From positions 1 to 11,775 of the forward strand of contig CAIWKF010000079.1 of assembly GCA_903913175.1 (NCBI GenBank): DNA of 11,775 nucleotides, given 5' to 3'. Shown piece by piece: positions 1 through 7,700 of the stretch. The notes under the pieces are model-generated. The model made no database searches. It saw only the letters and a program-made list of their open reading frames with translations, and was not told the origin of the DNA. Numbering within the stretch: the stretch's first letter is position 1; each line of letters starts with the position of its first letter. The position numbers were made by a program, and so were the translations under genes. This stretch comes from Candidatus Staskawiczbacteria bacterium. GTDB lineage: Bacteria; Patescibacteriota; Minisyncoccia; Minisyncoccales; Staskawiczbacteraceae.

Positions 1-1
1 A

Positions 2-514
2 AAAAAAACCAGCAAAACTAGATCTTTAAGAATTTCAGTTCATTACAGTAGGGGTGTTACAGTTTCTGCTCCCATTTTTTTACCAGATTATAAAATAAAT
101 GAATTTGTTTTAAAAAAAGAAGCATGGATTTTAAAAAAAATAGAACATTTTTCAAAATTTGAGAAACTAGTCTTTCCAAAGGTTGACAAAAGCAGTTATA
201 TTTTATATAAAAAACAAGCAGAGGTGTTGGTTAAAAATAGGTTAGAATATTTTAATGCATTTTACAAATATTCTTTTAATAAAATAAGTATAAAAAAACA
301 AAAAACTAGGTGGGGAAGTTGCTCTAAAAAACGAAATCTTAATTTTAATTACAAAATTATTTTTTTACCAGAAGACATTGCTGACTACTTAATAGTACAT
401 GAATTATGCCATTTAAAAGAGCTTAATCATTCAAAAAATTTTTGGCTTTTAGTTAGTCAAACATTAGCAGACTATAAAACTAGAAACAGTAAACTAAAAA
501 AATATATTTTTTAA
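2..514 (+). CDS. YgjP/DUF45-family zinc metallopeptidase, 5' partial
   Basis: The frame is open from the first complete codon at the window edge to TAA, giving 170 residues. The family is a SprT/WLM-like zinc metallopeptidase, usually cytoplasmic and of unknown substrate. Residues below are counted from base 2. An HExxH motif (HELCH, 133-137) is followed by a third candidate zinc ligand at His143 in LNHS, then the NFW tail; this HExxH-x5-H spacing is typical of YgjP. Upstream are the family blocks SLRISV (10-15), VSAPIF (22-27) and RWGSCS (103-108). A GTG at 224 could be read as a start, but the conserved RISV/VSAP region lies before it, so the true start is upstream of the window, probably by only 10-25 codons. 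The stop is four bases before the next ATG, consistent with one transcript. Family confidence is high; cellular role is unknown. Confidence 0.9.
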   Translation, partial: KKTSKTRSLRISVHYSRGVTVSAPIFLPDYKINEFVLKKEAWILKKIEHFSKFEKLVFPKVDKSSYILYKKQAEVLVKNRLEYFNAFYKYSFNKISIKKQKTRWGSCSKKRNLNFNYKIIFLPEDIADYLIVHELCHLKELNHSKNFWLLVSQTLADYKTRNSKLKKYIF

Positions 515-518
515 AAAA

Positions 519-1316
519 ATGGAAAACTCAATTTTTATTGATAAAAAATCAGATATTGGGATTTTGCTTTTGCATGGCTTTACGGGTTCGCCCTGCGAAG
601 TAAAAGATTTAAGCATTTATTTGTCTAGCTTAGGTTTTACTGTTTATGCTCCTGTGATGGCGGGGCATGGAACTAGTCCAAAGGATTTATCAAAAACTAG
701 TTATTTAGATTGGCAAGAATCCGTGAAATCTGCTTATTTGAAATTAAAAGAAAACACTAAAAGTGTTTTTTTAATTGGAAATTCTTTTGGGTCAAATATG
801 GCTTTTTGGTTGGCAAAAGAATTTGATAATGAAGTTTTAGGAATTGTTTCCCTTTCTGCGCCAATATATTTAAACCATCATAAATTTATTTTAGCTCGTC
901 TTTATACTTATGGGTGGTTTAGAAAATACTATAGAAAACCAAAAAGATTATACAAAAATTTCTGGTCATTTTTTAGAAGCTTATTACATAAAAAAAACCA
1001 AACAGTAAAAAATACAGAAATTTTAGGAAAAACTGATTATAATCTTATACCAGTTAAAAGTTTTAAAGAGTTTTTAAAATTTATAAAAAAAGAAACTATA
1101 CCAAATTTAAAAAATATTAGTAAGCCAATTTTTATTGCACACGCTAAAACTGATCCAGTTGTTTTATCAAAAAGCGCGGAATATATTTATGATCATGTTG
1201 GTTCTACTAAAAAAGATTTTTTTTGGGTTTCTTGCAATAGACACATTATGACATATGATTCCCACAGTCAAGAACTTTATGAAAAAATTTATGAATTTAT
1301 TAAAAAAACTATATGA
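519..1316 (+). CDS. Alpha/beta-hydrolase, esterase/lysophospholipase-like
   Basis: A 265-residue serine hydrolase, normal length for Est30-type carboxylesterases and monoacylglycerol-lipase-like enzymes. The N-terminus reads ILLLHGFTGSP (15-25): HG (19-20) begins the oxyanion-hole loop and FTGSP is typical of carboxylesterases. The nucleophile elbow is GNSFG with Ser89. Asp212 (HAKTDPVV) and His242 (NRHIM) complete the triad at the expected spacing. A Lys/Arg/aromatic-rich segment at about 120-165 takes the place of a lid domain and may touch lipid or membrane. No signal peptide is visible, so it is probably cytoplasmic. The ATG at 519 follows the metallopeptidase stop by four bases and has no Shine-Dalgarno motif. 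The stop TGA overlaps the ATG of the acyl-CoA synthetase (ATGA), implying translational coupling. The pairing suggests release of fatty acids from esters for activation by the next enzyme (inference). Confidence 0.9.
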   Translation: MENSIFIDKKSDIGILLLHGFTGSPCEVKDLSIYLSSLGFTVYAPVMAGHGTSPKDLSKTSYLDWQESVKSAYLKLKENTKSVFLIGNSFGSNMAFWLAKEFDNEVLGIVSLSAPIYLNHHKFILARLYTYGWFRKYYRKPKRLYKNFWSFFRSLLHKKNQTVKNTEILGKTDYNLIPVKSFKEFLKFIKKETIPNLKNISKPIFIAHAKTDPVVLSKSAEYIYDHVGSTKKDFFWVSCNRHIMTYDSHSQELYEKIYEFIKKTI

Positions 1317-3067
1317 CAGAAACTATTTTAGAATATTTTTTTAAAACAGCAAAAAAGTATTCTGAAAAAACAGCACTTTTATATAAAAAAGAAGGTGTTT
1401 ATTTTCCAATTTTATATAAGGAGCTTTTAATAAGAATTCAAAAATTAAGCAGTATACTTTTGGGTTTAGGTATAGAAAAAAATGATAAAATAGCAATTTT
1501 ATCAGAAAATAGGCCAGAGTGGTTAATTTCAGATTTTGCAATTATGGGTTGTGGGGCAGTTATAGTGCCGCTTCATATAACTTTAAATTCAAAAGCAATT
1601 TGTAATATTTTAAATCATTCAGAAGCAAAAATTTTAATTGTTTCAAATGCAGAATTGTTACATAAAGTTTTGTTATGTTTAGATGAATTATTATTTTTAA
1701 AGAAAATTATATGTATTGAAAATTTTTTTATTGAAATAAAAGATTCAAGTATAGAAATTTTAAATTGGAAAAAAGCTGAAGAGAATTTAATTAATTCTCA
1801 ATTATATGGCAAAACACAATCAACAAAAATTGATTCAAATATAAATGATATTTGTAGTATTATTTATACTTCTGGCACAACTGGTGAGCCAAAAGGAGTG
1901 TTATTAACGCATAAAAATTTATTAAGTAATGTTGAATCACTTAACAAGGCAATTCCTGTTAAAGAAAATGACATATTTTTAAGTTTTTTGCCATTATCTC
2001 ATACCTTAGAAAGAATGGCAGGACAAATGGTGCCAATTCTTTTTGGAGCTACAATAGCTTATGCAGAAAACGCAAAAACATTGGTGCAAAATTTAAAAGA
2101 AGTAAGGCCTACAATATTAATTTCTGTTCCTAGAATTTTTGAAAAATTTCATGACAAAATTTGGGATAAAATTAATCAATCTTCGGACATAAAAAAACAA
2201 ATTTTTAAGTGGTCTTTAAAACAGAAAAAAGGAACAATTGGTTATTTGTGTGCAGATTACTTGGCATTTAAAAAAGTTAGAAATAATTTAGGAGGAAGGT
2301 TGCGTTTAACTATTTCTGGTGGAGCTTCGCTTAATTTAAAATTGGTAAAGTTTTTTAATAAAGTTGGAATTATAATATTAGAGGGTTATGGTTTAACAGA
2401 AACCTCACCAGTAATTTCTGTAAATACTGAGAATGATATTTGTCTGGGTTCTGTTGGTAAATCTTTACCCGAGGTTTTAATTAAAATAAATAAAGAAACA
2501 AAAGAAGTATTAGTAAAAGGAGCAAATGTTTTTTCAGGATATTTAAACAATAAAGAAGAAACTGAAAAATGTTTTGATTCTGATAATTGGTTTAAAACAG
2601 GGGATTTAGGGTTTATTAGTGAAAAAGGTTTTTTAACAATTATTGGAAGAAAAAAAGAAATGTTAATAACCAATGGTGGGAAAAATGTGTGGCCAGAGCC
2701 AATAGAAAATTTATTAAATGATGATAGATTTGTTTCTCAATCAATGGTAATAGGAAATAATAAAAAGTTTATTTCAGCTTTAATTGTTCCAGATTGGCAA
2801 GAAGTAGAAATTTTTATAAAACAAAATAATTTTCAATTACAGGGGCATGATAAATTAGTGAAAAATGTAGAAATTTTAAAGTTATTTTTACAAAGATTAA
2901 ATGAAAAAATAAATGCAAATTTAAATGATTTTGAGAAAATAAAAGCATTTGTTCTTTTGCCTCAAGAATTTTCTCAGGAACAGGGTGAATTAACTCCAAC
3001 TTTAAAGCTTCGCCGTCATATTATTGAATTACATTACAAAAAAGAAATAGAAACTCTCTACCAATAA
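1313..3067 (+). CDS. Long-chain acyl-CoA synthetase (AMP-forming), FadD-like
   Basis: A 584-residue member of the ANL adenylate-forming superfamily, which converts fatty acid, ATP and CoA to acyl-CoA, AMP and pyrophosphate. Visible motifs: the phosphate-binding loop YTSGTTGEPKG (from about 185), LPLSHTLER (a substrate-side block typical of long-chain enzymes), the adenine-binding motif EGYGLTETSP (357-366), the ribose-binding Asp in TGDLG (429-433), the hinge region GRKKEMLITNGGKNVWPEPIE, and a C-terminal LTPTLKLRR (560-568) in which Lys565 is the predicted adenylation lysine. TPTLKLRR is typical of long-chain synthetases rather than acetyl-CoA synthetase (PKTRSGK). Slightly shorter than the usual 600-650 residues, but all motifs are present. 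It starts within the esterase stop (ATGA overlap) and is last in the run, followed at once by a strong hairpin. Precise chain-length preference cannot be read. Confidence 0.93.
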   Translation: MTETILEYFFKTAKKYSEKTALLYKKEGVYFPILYKELLIRIQKLSSILLGLGIEKNDKIAILSENRPEWLISDFAIMGCGAVIVPLHITLNSKAICNILNHSEAKILIVSNAELLHKVLLCLDELLFLKKIICIENFFIEIKDSSIEILNWKKAEENLINSQLYGKTQSTKIDSNINDICSIIYTSGTTGEPKGVLLTHKNLLSNVESLNKAIPVKENDIFLSFLPLSHTLERMAGQMVPILFGATIAYAENAKTLVQNLKEVRPTILISVPRIFEKFHDKIWDKINQSSDIKKQIFKWSLKQKKGTIGYLCADYLAFKKVRNNLGGRLRLTISGGASLNLKLVKFFNKVGIIILEGYGLTETSPVISVNTENDICLGSVGKSLPEVLIKINKETKEVLVKGANVFSGYLNNKEETEKCFDSDNWFKTGDLGFISEKGFLTIIGRKKEMLITNGGKNVWPEPIENLLNDDRFVSQSMVIGNNKKFISALIVPDWQEVEIFIKQNNFQLQGHDKLVKNVEILKLFLQRLNEKINANLNDFEKIKAFVLLPQEFSQEQGELTPTLKLRRHIIELHYKKEIETLYQ

Positions 3068-3092
3068 AAAATGGAGCTGGGCTCCATTTTTT
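3066..3092. terminator. Bidirectional rho-independent terminator
   Basis: A perfect 12-bp inverted repeat, AAAAAATGGAGC (3066-3077) and GCTCCATTTTTT (3081-3092), encloses a 3-base loop TGG. The six-base A and T arms put a U-tract after the hairpin on both strands. It overlaps the stop codon of the acyl-CoA synthetase and lies 12 bases from the end of the convergent regulator gene at 3105, so one element can end both transcripts. Confidence 0.88.
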
Positions 3093-3104
3093 ATTAAATT
3101 AAGT

Positions 3105-4526
3105 TTAATTTATGTCTTTGGCGCAGCGAAAGCCAAGATTGTCATATTTTTTATCTATATATTCAGTAGTTTTATAAAAACACTGAGCTGTATTTTCATT
3201 ATCAGACCATGATCCACCTTTTATAATGCGTGATTTTTTTTCATCTGCTTCTGTATCTGTCCACTCCCAAGTATTACCTGCCATATCGTAAACTCCATAA
3301 TAGCTTTTTCCTAAAGTATATTTTTCAACCGGTGTTGTGCCTTTATTTTTTCTTAATACATTACAAAAATTTTCGTCAAAATTATTTCCCCAAGGATATA
3401 TTCTTTTGTCATTACCCCGAGCAGATTTTTCCCACTCTTCGTCTGTGGGCAATCTTTTCCCAACAAAATTTGCATAAGCAGTGGCGTCATACCAAGAAAC
3501 ACTAACAACTGGGTGGTTTTCTTGCCCCTTAGTTATTTGCTTATTCTTCCAGCTTTCTGGAGCATGATAGCCAGTTTCTTTAATAAATTTTTGATATTGA
3601 ATGTTTGTTACAGGAGTTTTATCAATTAAAAATGAGTCCAAAAATAATTTTTTAGCATTAAGATCACTACCAGAATAAAAATATCCGCCCGGAATTAACT
3701 GCATATCGCCTGGAAAATTTTTAGCATCAATATTTTTTTGCTCCGAATAAACTGCTTTTTCCCAAAGCAATAAAAATAAAGATAAATAAGTTTGTCGTAT
3801 GGTTTCATCTGAAATCATTAAGCCTTTAGGATTTTGTGGGTTCCATGAAAACATAAATAAGAATTTATCAGAAATTAAAAGCCCATCAGAAAAAGGATAG
3901 TCACTTTTTTCTAAAAACTTTACTTTTATTGGTGATCTTTTCCAAATGTTATCTTTTTCAAATGTTTCACTTTTAGGTACCAAAGTTTGTAAAATAATTT
4001 TTTTTTGTGAAAGCTCTTTTAAAAAAGAGTTAAAAACTTTTTTTTCATAAATATTGTAAGGACTATCAACGCTGGCAATTAAATACATTTTTGATTTTGA
4101 ATTATCCATGGCTCGGTAAAGCATTTGTCTTAAAGACAAAGAAGTACTAAAGGTTTCAATTGAGGTTGTATCTATTGGAGCGTGTATTTTTTTTAAATTT
4201 AAAAGCTCTGGAAGATTATTTTTTATGTCAGAAATATTTTCTTGTTGGTTTAAAAGAATTTCTTTTATTTGTTCAGGAGATACAGAATTAAAAAGTTGTT
4301 TTTTTCCGGAAATATTTTCTTTTTGTAAAACTTCTTTTTCCAAAAGCTGATTAATTATTTGATAAACAGCAGCTCTGTTTATTTTTAATTCTTTGGAAAT
4401 AGCTAAAGCAGGTAATGGGCCAGAAAAAAAACACAAGCTAAAAACATCTCTTTCTTTGCCTCTTAGGGCCAGAATATCTAATAGCTTTTCTAATTCATTA
4501 TTTTTTTTAAAATTAATTTTTGTCAT
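3105..4526 (-). CDS. TrmB-like winged-helix regulator fused to SUMF1/FGE-fold domain
   Basis: A 473-residue fusion. Residues 12-85 look like a TrmB-family winged helix: a helix-rich start (LEKLLDILALRGKERDVF), then AISKELKINRAAVYQIINQL as helix-turn-helix and LLEKEVLQKE into the wing. Residues 90-265 resemble the TrmB middle region (sensor/dimer part; DGLLISDKFLFMFSW), though without clear motifs. Residues 275-473 are a SUMF1/FGE-sulfatase (C-type-lectin-like) domain: LIPGGYFYSGSD, the TPVTNIQYQKFI block, PVVSVSWYDATAYA, GKRLPTDEEWEKSARG (356-371), YPWGN (377-381), VYDMAGNTWEW (412-422), KGGSW (436-440), GFRCA (465-469). True formylglycine-generating enzymes carry a copper-binding Cys pair a few residues after GGS(F/W); here SDNENTAQC gives one displaced Cys449, so formylglycine generation is unlikely and ligand binding more plausible. 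No signal peptide; cytoplasmic. Starts at an ATG with no Shine-Dalgarno, 11 bases after the predicted transcription start. Divergent from the RHS gene, which it may control (inference). Confidence 0.85.
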   Translation of the reverse strand: MTKINFKKNNELEKLLDILALRGKERDVFSLCFFSGPLPALAISKELKINRAAVYQIINQLLEKEVLQKENISGKKQLFNSVSPEQIKEILLNQQENISDIKNNLPELLNLKKIHAPIDTTSIETFSTSLSLRQMLYRAMDNSKSKMYLIASVDSPYNIYEKKVFNSFLKELSQKKIILQTLVPKSETFEKDNIWKRSPIKVKFLEKSDYPFSDGLLISDKFLFMFSWNPQNPKGLMISDETIRQTYLSLFLLLWEKAVYSEQKNIDAKNFPGDMQLIPGGYFYSGSDLNAKKLFLDSFLIDKTPVTNIQYQKFIKETGYHAPESWKNKQITKGQENHPVVSVSWYDATAYANFVGKRLPTDEEWEKSARGNDKRIYPWGNNFDENFCNVLRKNKGTTPVEKYTLGKSYYGVYDMAGNTWEWTDTEADEKKSRIIKGGSWSDNENTAQCFYKTTEYIDKKYDNLGFRCAKDIN

Positions 4527-4540
4527 ATTAATGCATTAAT
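4527..4540. promoter_or_regulatory. 14-bp perfect palindrome, candidate operator
   Basis: ATTAATGCATTAAT is its own reverse complement. It abuts the start codon of the TrmB-SUMF1 gene and covers its predicted transcription start, where a bound dimer would block initiation. This is a natural position for autorepression. AT-rich DNA produces short palindromes by chance, so the site is a candidate only. Confidence 0.4.
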
Positions 4541-4543
4541 TTT

Positions 4544-4572
4544 AATATAGCCTCAATTTAAGACAAAGTCAA
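4544..4572 (-). promoter_or_regulatory. Predicted sigma70-type promoter of the TrmB-SUMF1 gene
   Basis: Read on the minus strand: -35 TTGACT (4572-4567), 17-base spacer, -10 TATATT (4549-4544). Each box has one mismatch to consensus and the spacing is ideal. Transcription would start near 4537, leaving a leader of about 11 bases. Confidence 0.65.
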
Positions 4573-4584
4573 TACATAGTATTG
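4570..4584. promoter_or_regulatory. Inverted repeat between the divergent promoters
   Basis: CAATAC-ATA-GTATTG, two 6-base arms around a 3-base centre. It overlaps the -35 box of the minus-strand promoter and lies 12 bases before the -35 box of the plus-strand promoter. A regulator bound here could act on both genes. No second copy of the full site was seen in the window. Confidence 0.4.
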
Positions 4585-4596
4585 TTGTTATGTCTA

Positions 4597-4625
4597 TTGA
4601 CAACACTTATTGATTTTTGTAGGAT
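4597..4625 (+). promoter_or_regulatory. Predicted promoter of the RHS gene
   Basis: A perfect -35 TTGACA (4597-4602) is followed after 17 bases by TAGGAT (4620-4625), matching 4 of 6 positions of the -10 consensus. Transcription would start near 4632, about 30 bases before the ATG. The weak -10 beside a perfect -35 is compatible with a regulated promoter. No Shine-Dalgarno motif lies before the ATG at 4661. Confidence 0.5.
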
Positions 4626-4660
4626 GTAATAATTATTAAATAATTTATATTTTAAAAGCT

Positions 4661-4741
4661 ATGATGATATTTTTAAAAAAGTCTTTGGTGTTATATATAA
4701 TTTTTTCATTTTTATTAACCCCTTTGGCTCCTGTTTTTGCT
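4661..4741 (+). other. Sec signal peptide of the RHS protein
   Basis: Residues 1-27: short N-region with two lysines (KK at 6-7), hydrophobic core LVLYIIFSFLLTPLAP, and VFA before the likely cut after Ala27. The following 78 residues are rich in Thr, Asp, Ser and Pro, like an exposed spacer. There is no lipobox cysteine, so this is not a lipoprotein. Confidence 0.85.
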
Positions 4742-7700
4742 GTAGATGAAATGTCACAAACCACAACCCCTGCAACAGATTCAGTAATTATAACAGATTT
4801 AGCGCCAGTTGCACCAGAGAACACAGACACAGAGAGCACAGACAACTCTACAAAAGATCAAACTTTACCAACATTTGATTTGCAAACAAATATAACTGAT
4901 TCTAAAACAGACAACCAAGAAGACCTGCCAGCTGAGCCAGCTTCTGCTGATTCTATTGGCTCTATTGCATCTGCATCTACGCTGGGGCCAAGAATGCTTT
5001 TACCAAAAAGTGATTCTTCTACTGGAGCATTAACTTATGAATATCCAATTCAACTGCCACAAGGAAGAAACGGCATGACTCCAGAACTTTCTTTAGTGTA
5101 TAATTCTCAAAAAAATGAAAACAATTCTATTATTGGGTATGGTTGGGATTTATCTTTACCATATATTATTAAGAAAAACACAAACGGTACTGACAAGTTA
5201 TATACAAAAAATGACTATGTAAGTTGGCAAGATGGAGATTTGGCATTGTTAAATACAGCTGGAAATTTTTTAACTTTTGTTCCTGTATCACAAAGCTCAA
5301 ATTTTAATCAATATATTTTAGATGTTTCAAATAATTCATGGAAGCTTGTTACTAAAACAGGTACTATTTATATTTTTGGTGATTCACCAGTTTCTCGTGA
5401 AAATGATCCTGCTAATGTAACGCATGTATATAAATGGATGATTTCTTCTGCTGTAGATACAAATGGAAATTTAATTACTTATACATATACAAAAGATCAA
5501 AATAAAATATATCCCTTAAACATTAATTATGGCAATATATTTGATGTAAGTTTTGTAAAAGAAGCGCGAACTGATATAATTTCAAGCTTTATTTCAGGTT
5601 TTTTTATAAATGTTGGTTTTCGTATATCAGCAATAAATGTAAAAGTTTTAGGTGTTTTAAAATATAATTATTCGCTTGCTTATAGTGTTGGAAGCAACAG
5701 CAAAAGATCATTATTACAATCTGTTACAGAAACAGGATATGATGCAAATTCATTTGCCACAGCACTTCCTGCAACAACATTTGATTACACTACAAGTTTG
5801 CCTGCATTACTTTATAATGAAAATAATACACAGCAAGTTGGCTTTCCTAGTGGTGTTAGTGTTCCAGGAAGTGGCATGATTACAGGAGATGTAAATAGTG
5901 ACGGGTATACAGACATTGTAAAAGCATATGAATGGGTTCATGTAAATTATACATCTGACAAACAAATAGATATATATAACCCTAAAAATAATTCATTTGA
6001 AAAAAGTAGTGTTTATACTGTTCCCGAGGACATAATGAATTTTACAGATGGTCCTTATGCTACACATGATGGTGGTGTAAGAATTTTAGATATTAACGGC
6101 GATGGAAAAAATGATTTAATGAGAACTTCATTTTTTGGCAATGTCAAAGCTATAAACAACGGAAGTGGTTGGAGCAAAATACCAAACACAGAAAAAAAAT
6201 ATTCTGTAGATTATGTTTCAAATCCAGGATACACTCTTTATTCTCAGGACTTAAATGGTGATGGGCTTGTAGATTATATTCAAGATAATAATTATTATTT
6301 TGCTGGAAATGGAACAAACTTTTATTACAATACGCAAACATCACTAAATAATGGCAATGGTTTTACTTATTCTGAAAGTACTAATAATATAACTCGTTGT
6401 GATAGTTATGGTAATTGTAGCAATCCTGCAACAAATGTTTCAAATTATAAAACTACAAGTGATTTTACTGGTAATGGTGGTTATTTAATGTTTGATATTA
6501 ATGGTGATAATTTACCAGATTTTATTAAGTCAACTGCTCGCTGGTCCTGCAAGGGTTCTGTAGGGGTGTGTGAAATAATTTATACACAAAAAGTGTATAT
6601 TAATAATGGCAATGCTTGGAATTTAGATCCAAGTTATGTGCTGCCACCAGATTTTGCAAATATAGTAATTATGCCCAACGGAACATCTAATAGAGATTAT
6701 GAAATTGCAGATTTTAATAATGATGGTTTAAATGATATTTTACAATTAGGTGGATCATTATATATAAACCAAGGTAAAAGCTTTATAACATATAGTTTTT
6801 CAGACACAATGAATAGGGTTTTTGCTAACATTGCTAATGTTGGTGGTAGTGCGCAAAATCGTTATTTTATAATGGATATAAATGCAGATGGATCACCAGA
6901 TTTTGTTTCTGGCACAACAGCATATTTAAATTCTACAACAACTCATGTAGACTTATTAAAATCAATAAATTTACCAACTGGTGGCACATCAAACATAACA
7001 TATAAACCATCAACACAATATAAAGACGCAAATAATAATTTGCTTAATTCTAACTTGCCTTTTTCTGTGCAAACAGTAAACACTATTACAAGCACAGACA
7101 CTGTAAATAATGTTTCTACTATTGATACTTATAATTATACAAATGGATTCTATTATTATGATTCTGCTAATCCATTTACTCGTAAATTTGCAGGATTTGG
7201 CACAATAAGCAAAACTGATTCATCGGGAAATGTTACAAAAACCTATTATCACCAAGGAAATACCTCAGATTCTACTCAAGGTGAGTACCAAGACAGTTTT
7301 TGGAAAATTGGCAAGCCTTATAAAGTTGAATTATTTGGTGCTGGTAATAGTCTTTTCCAAAAAACAATTAATATGTGGGACGAGGTTGCTTTGCTTAGTA
7401 GCGCAAAGTTTGTGAAATTATCACAAACAACCAGTTATGCATATGACGCCCTTAGCACACATAAAGATAAGGCTGAAAGATATACATATAATAACAGTAA
7501 TGGAAATATTATTTTAAAAATTGAATATGGGCAAGTCTTAGCAAATGATGATGGCAGTTTTTCTGATATTGGGGCTGATCAATTTACCACAAATTATAGT
7601 TATGCATCAGGTGCAAAAATTTTAGGAATACCTTCCAATGTTTTTGTAACTAACCAAAGTGGAAATAAAATTAAAGAAAGTAAATATTATTATGATAATT

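Noticed and set aside
224..514. GTG at 224 as the start of the metallopeptidase
   Set aside because: Conserved family sequence (RISV, VSAPIF) lies in the same frame upstream, open back to base 2.
1310..1330. Recoded TGA (Gly) as in Gracilibacteria/SR1
   Set aside because: TGA ends the esterase at its expected length and is absent in frame from more than 2,300 codons of the RHS gene; reading it as Gly would add only a few codons before TAG.
3105..3230. C-terminal SUMF1 segment as the variable region of a diversity-generating retroelement
   Set aside because: The position would fit and such systems occur in CPR genomes, but no template repeat, reverse transcriptase or run of AAC/AAT-type variable codons is seen here.
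2386..3505. Open frames opposite the acyl-CoA synthetase and the regulator (2386-2673, 2814-2999, 3230-3505)
   Set aside because: Each lies opposite well-supported coding sequence, shows no domain or start signal, and is expected by chance in AT-rich DNA.
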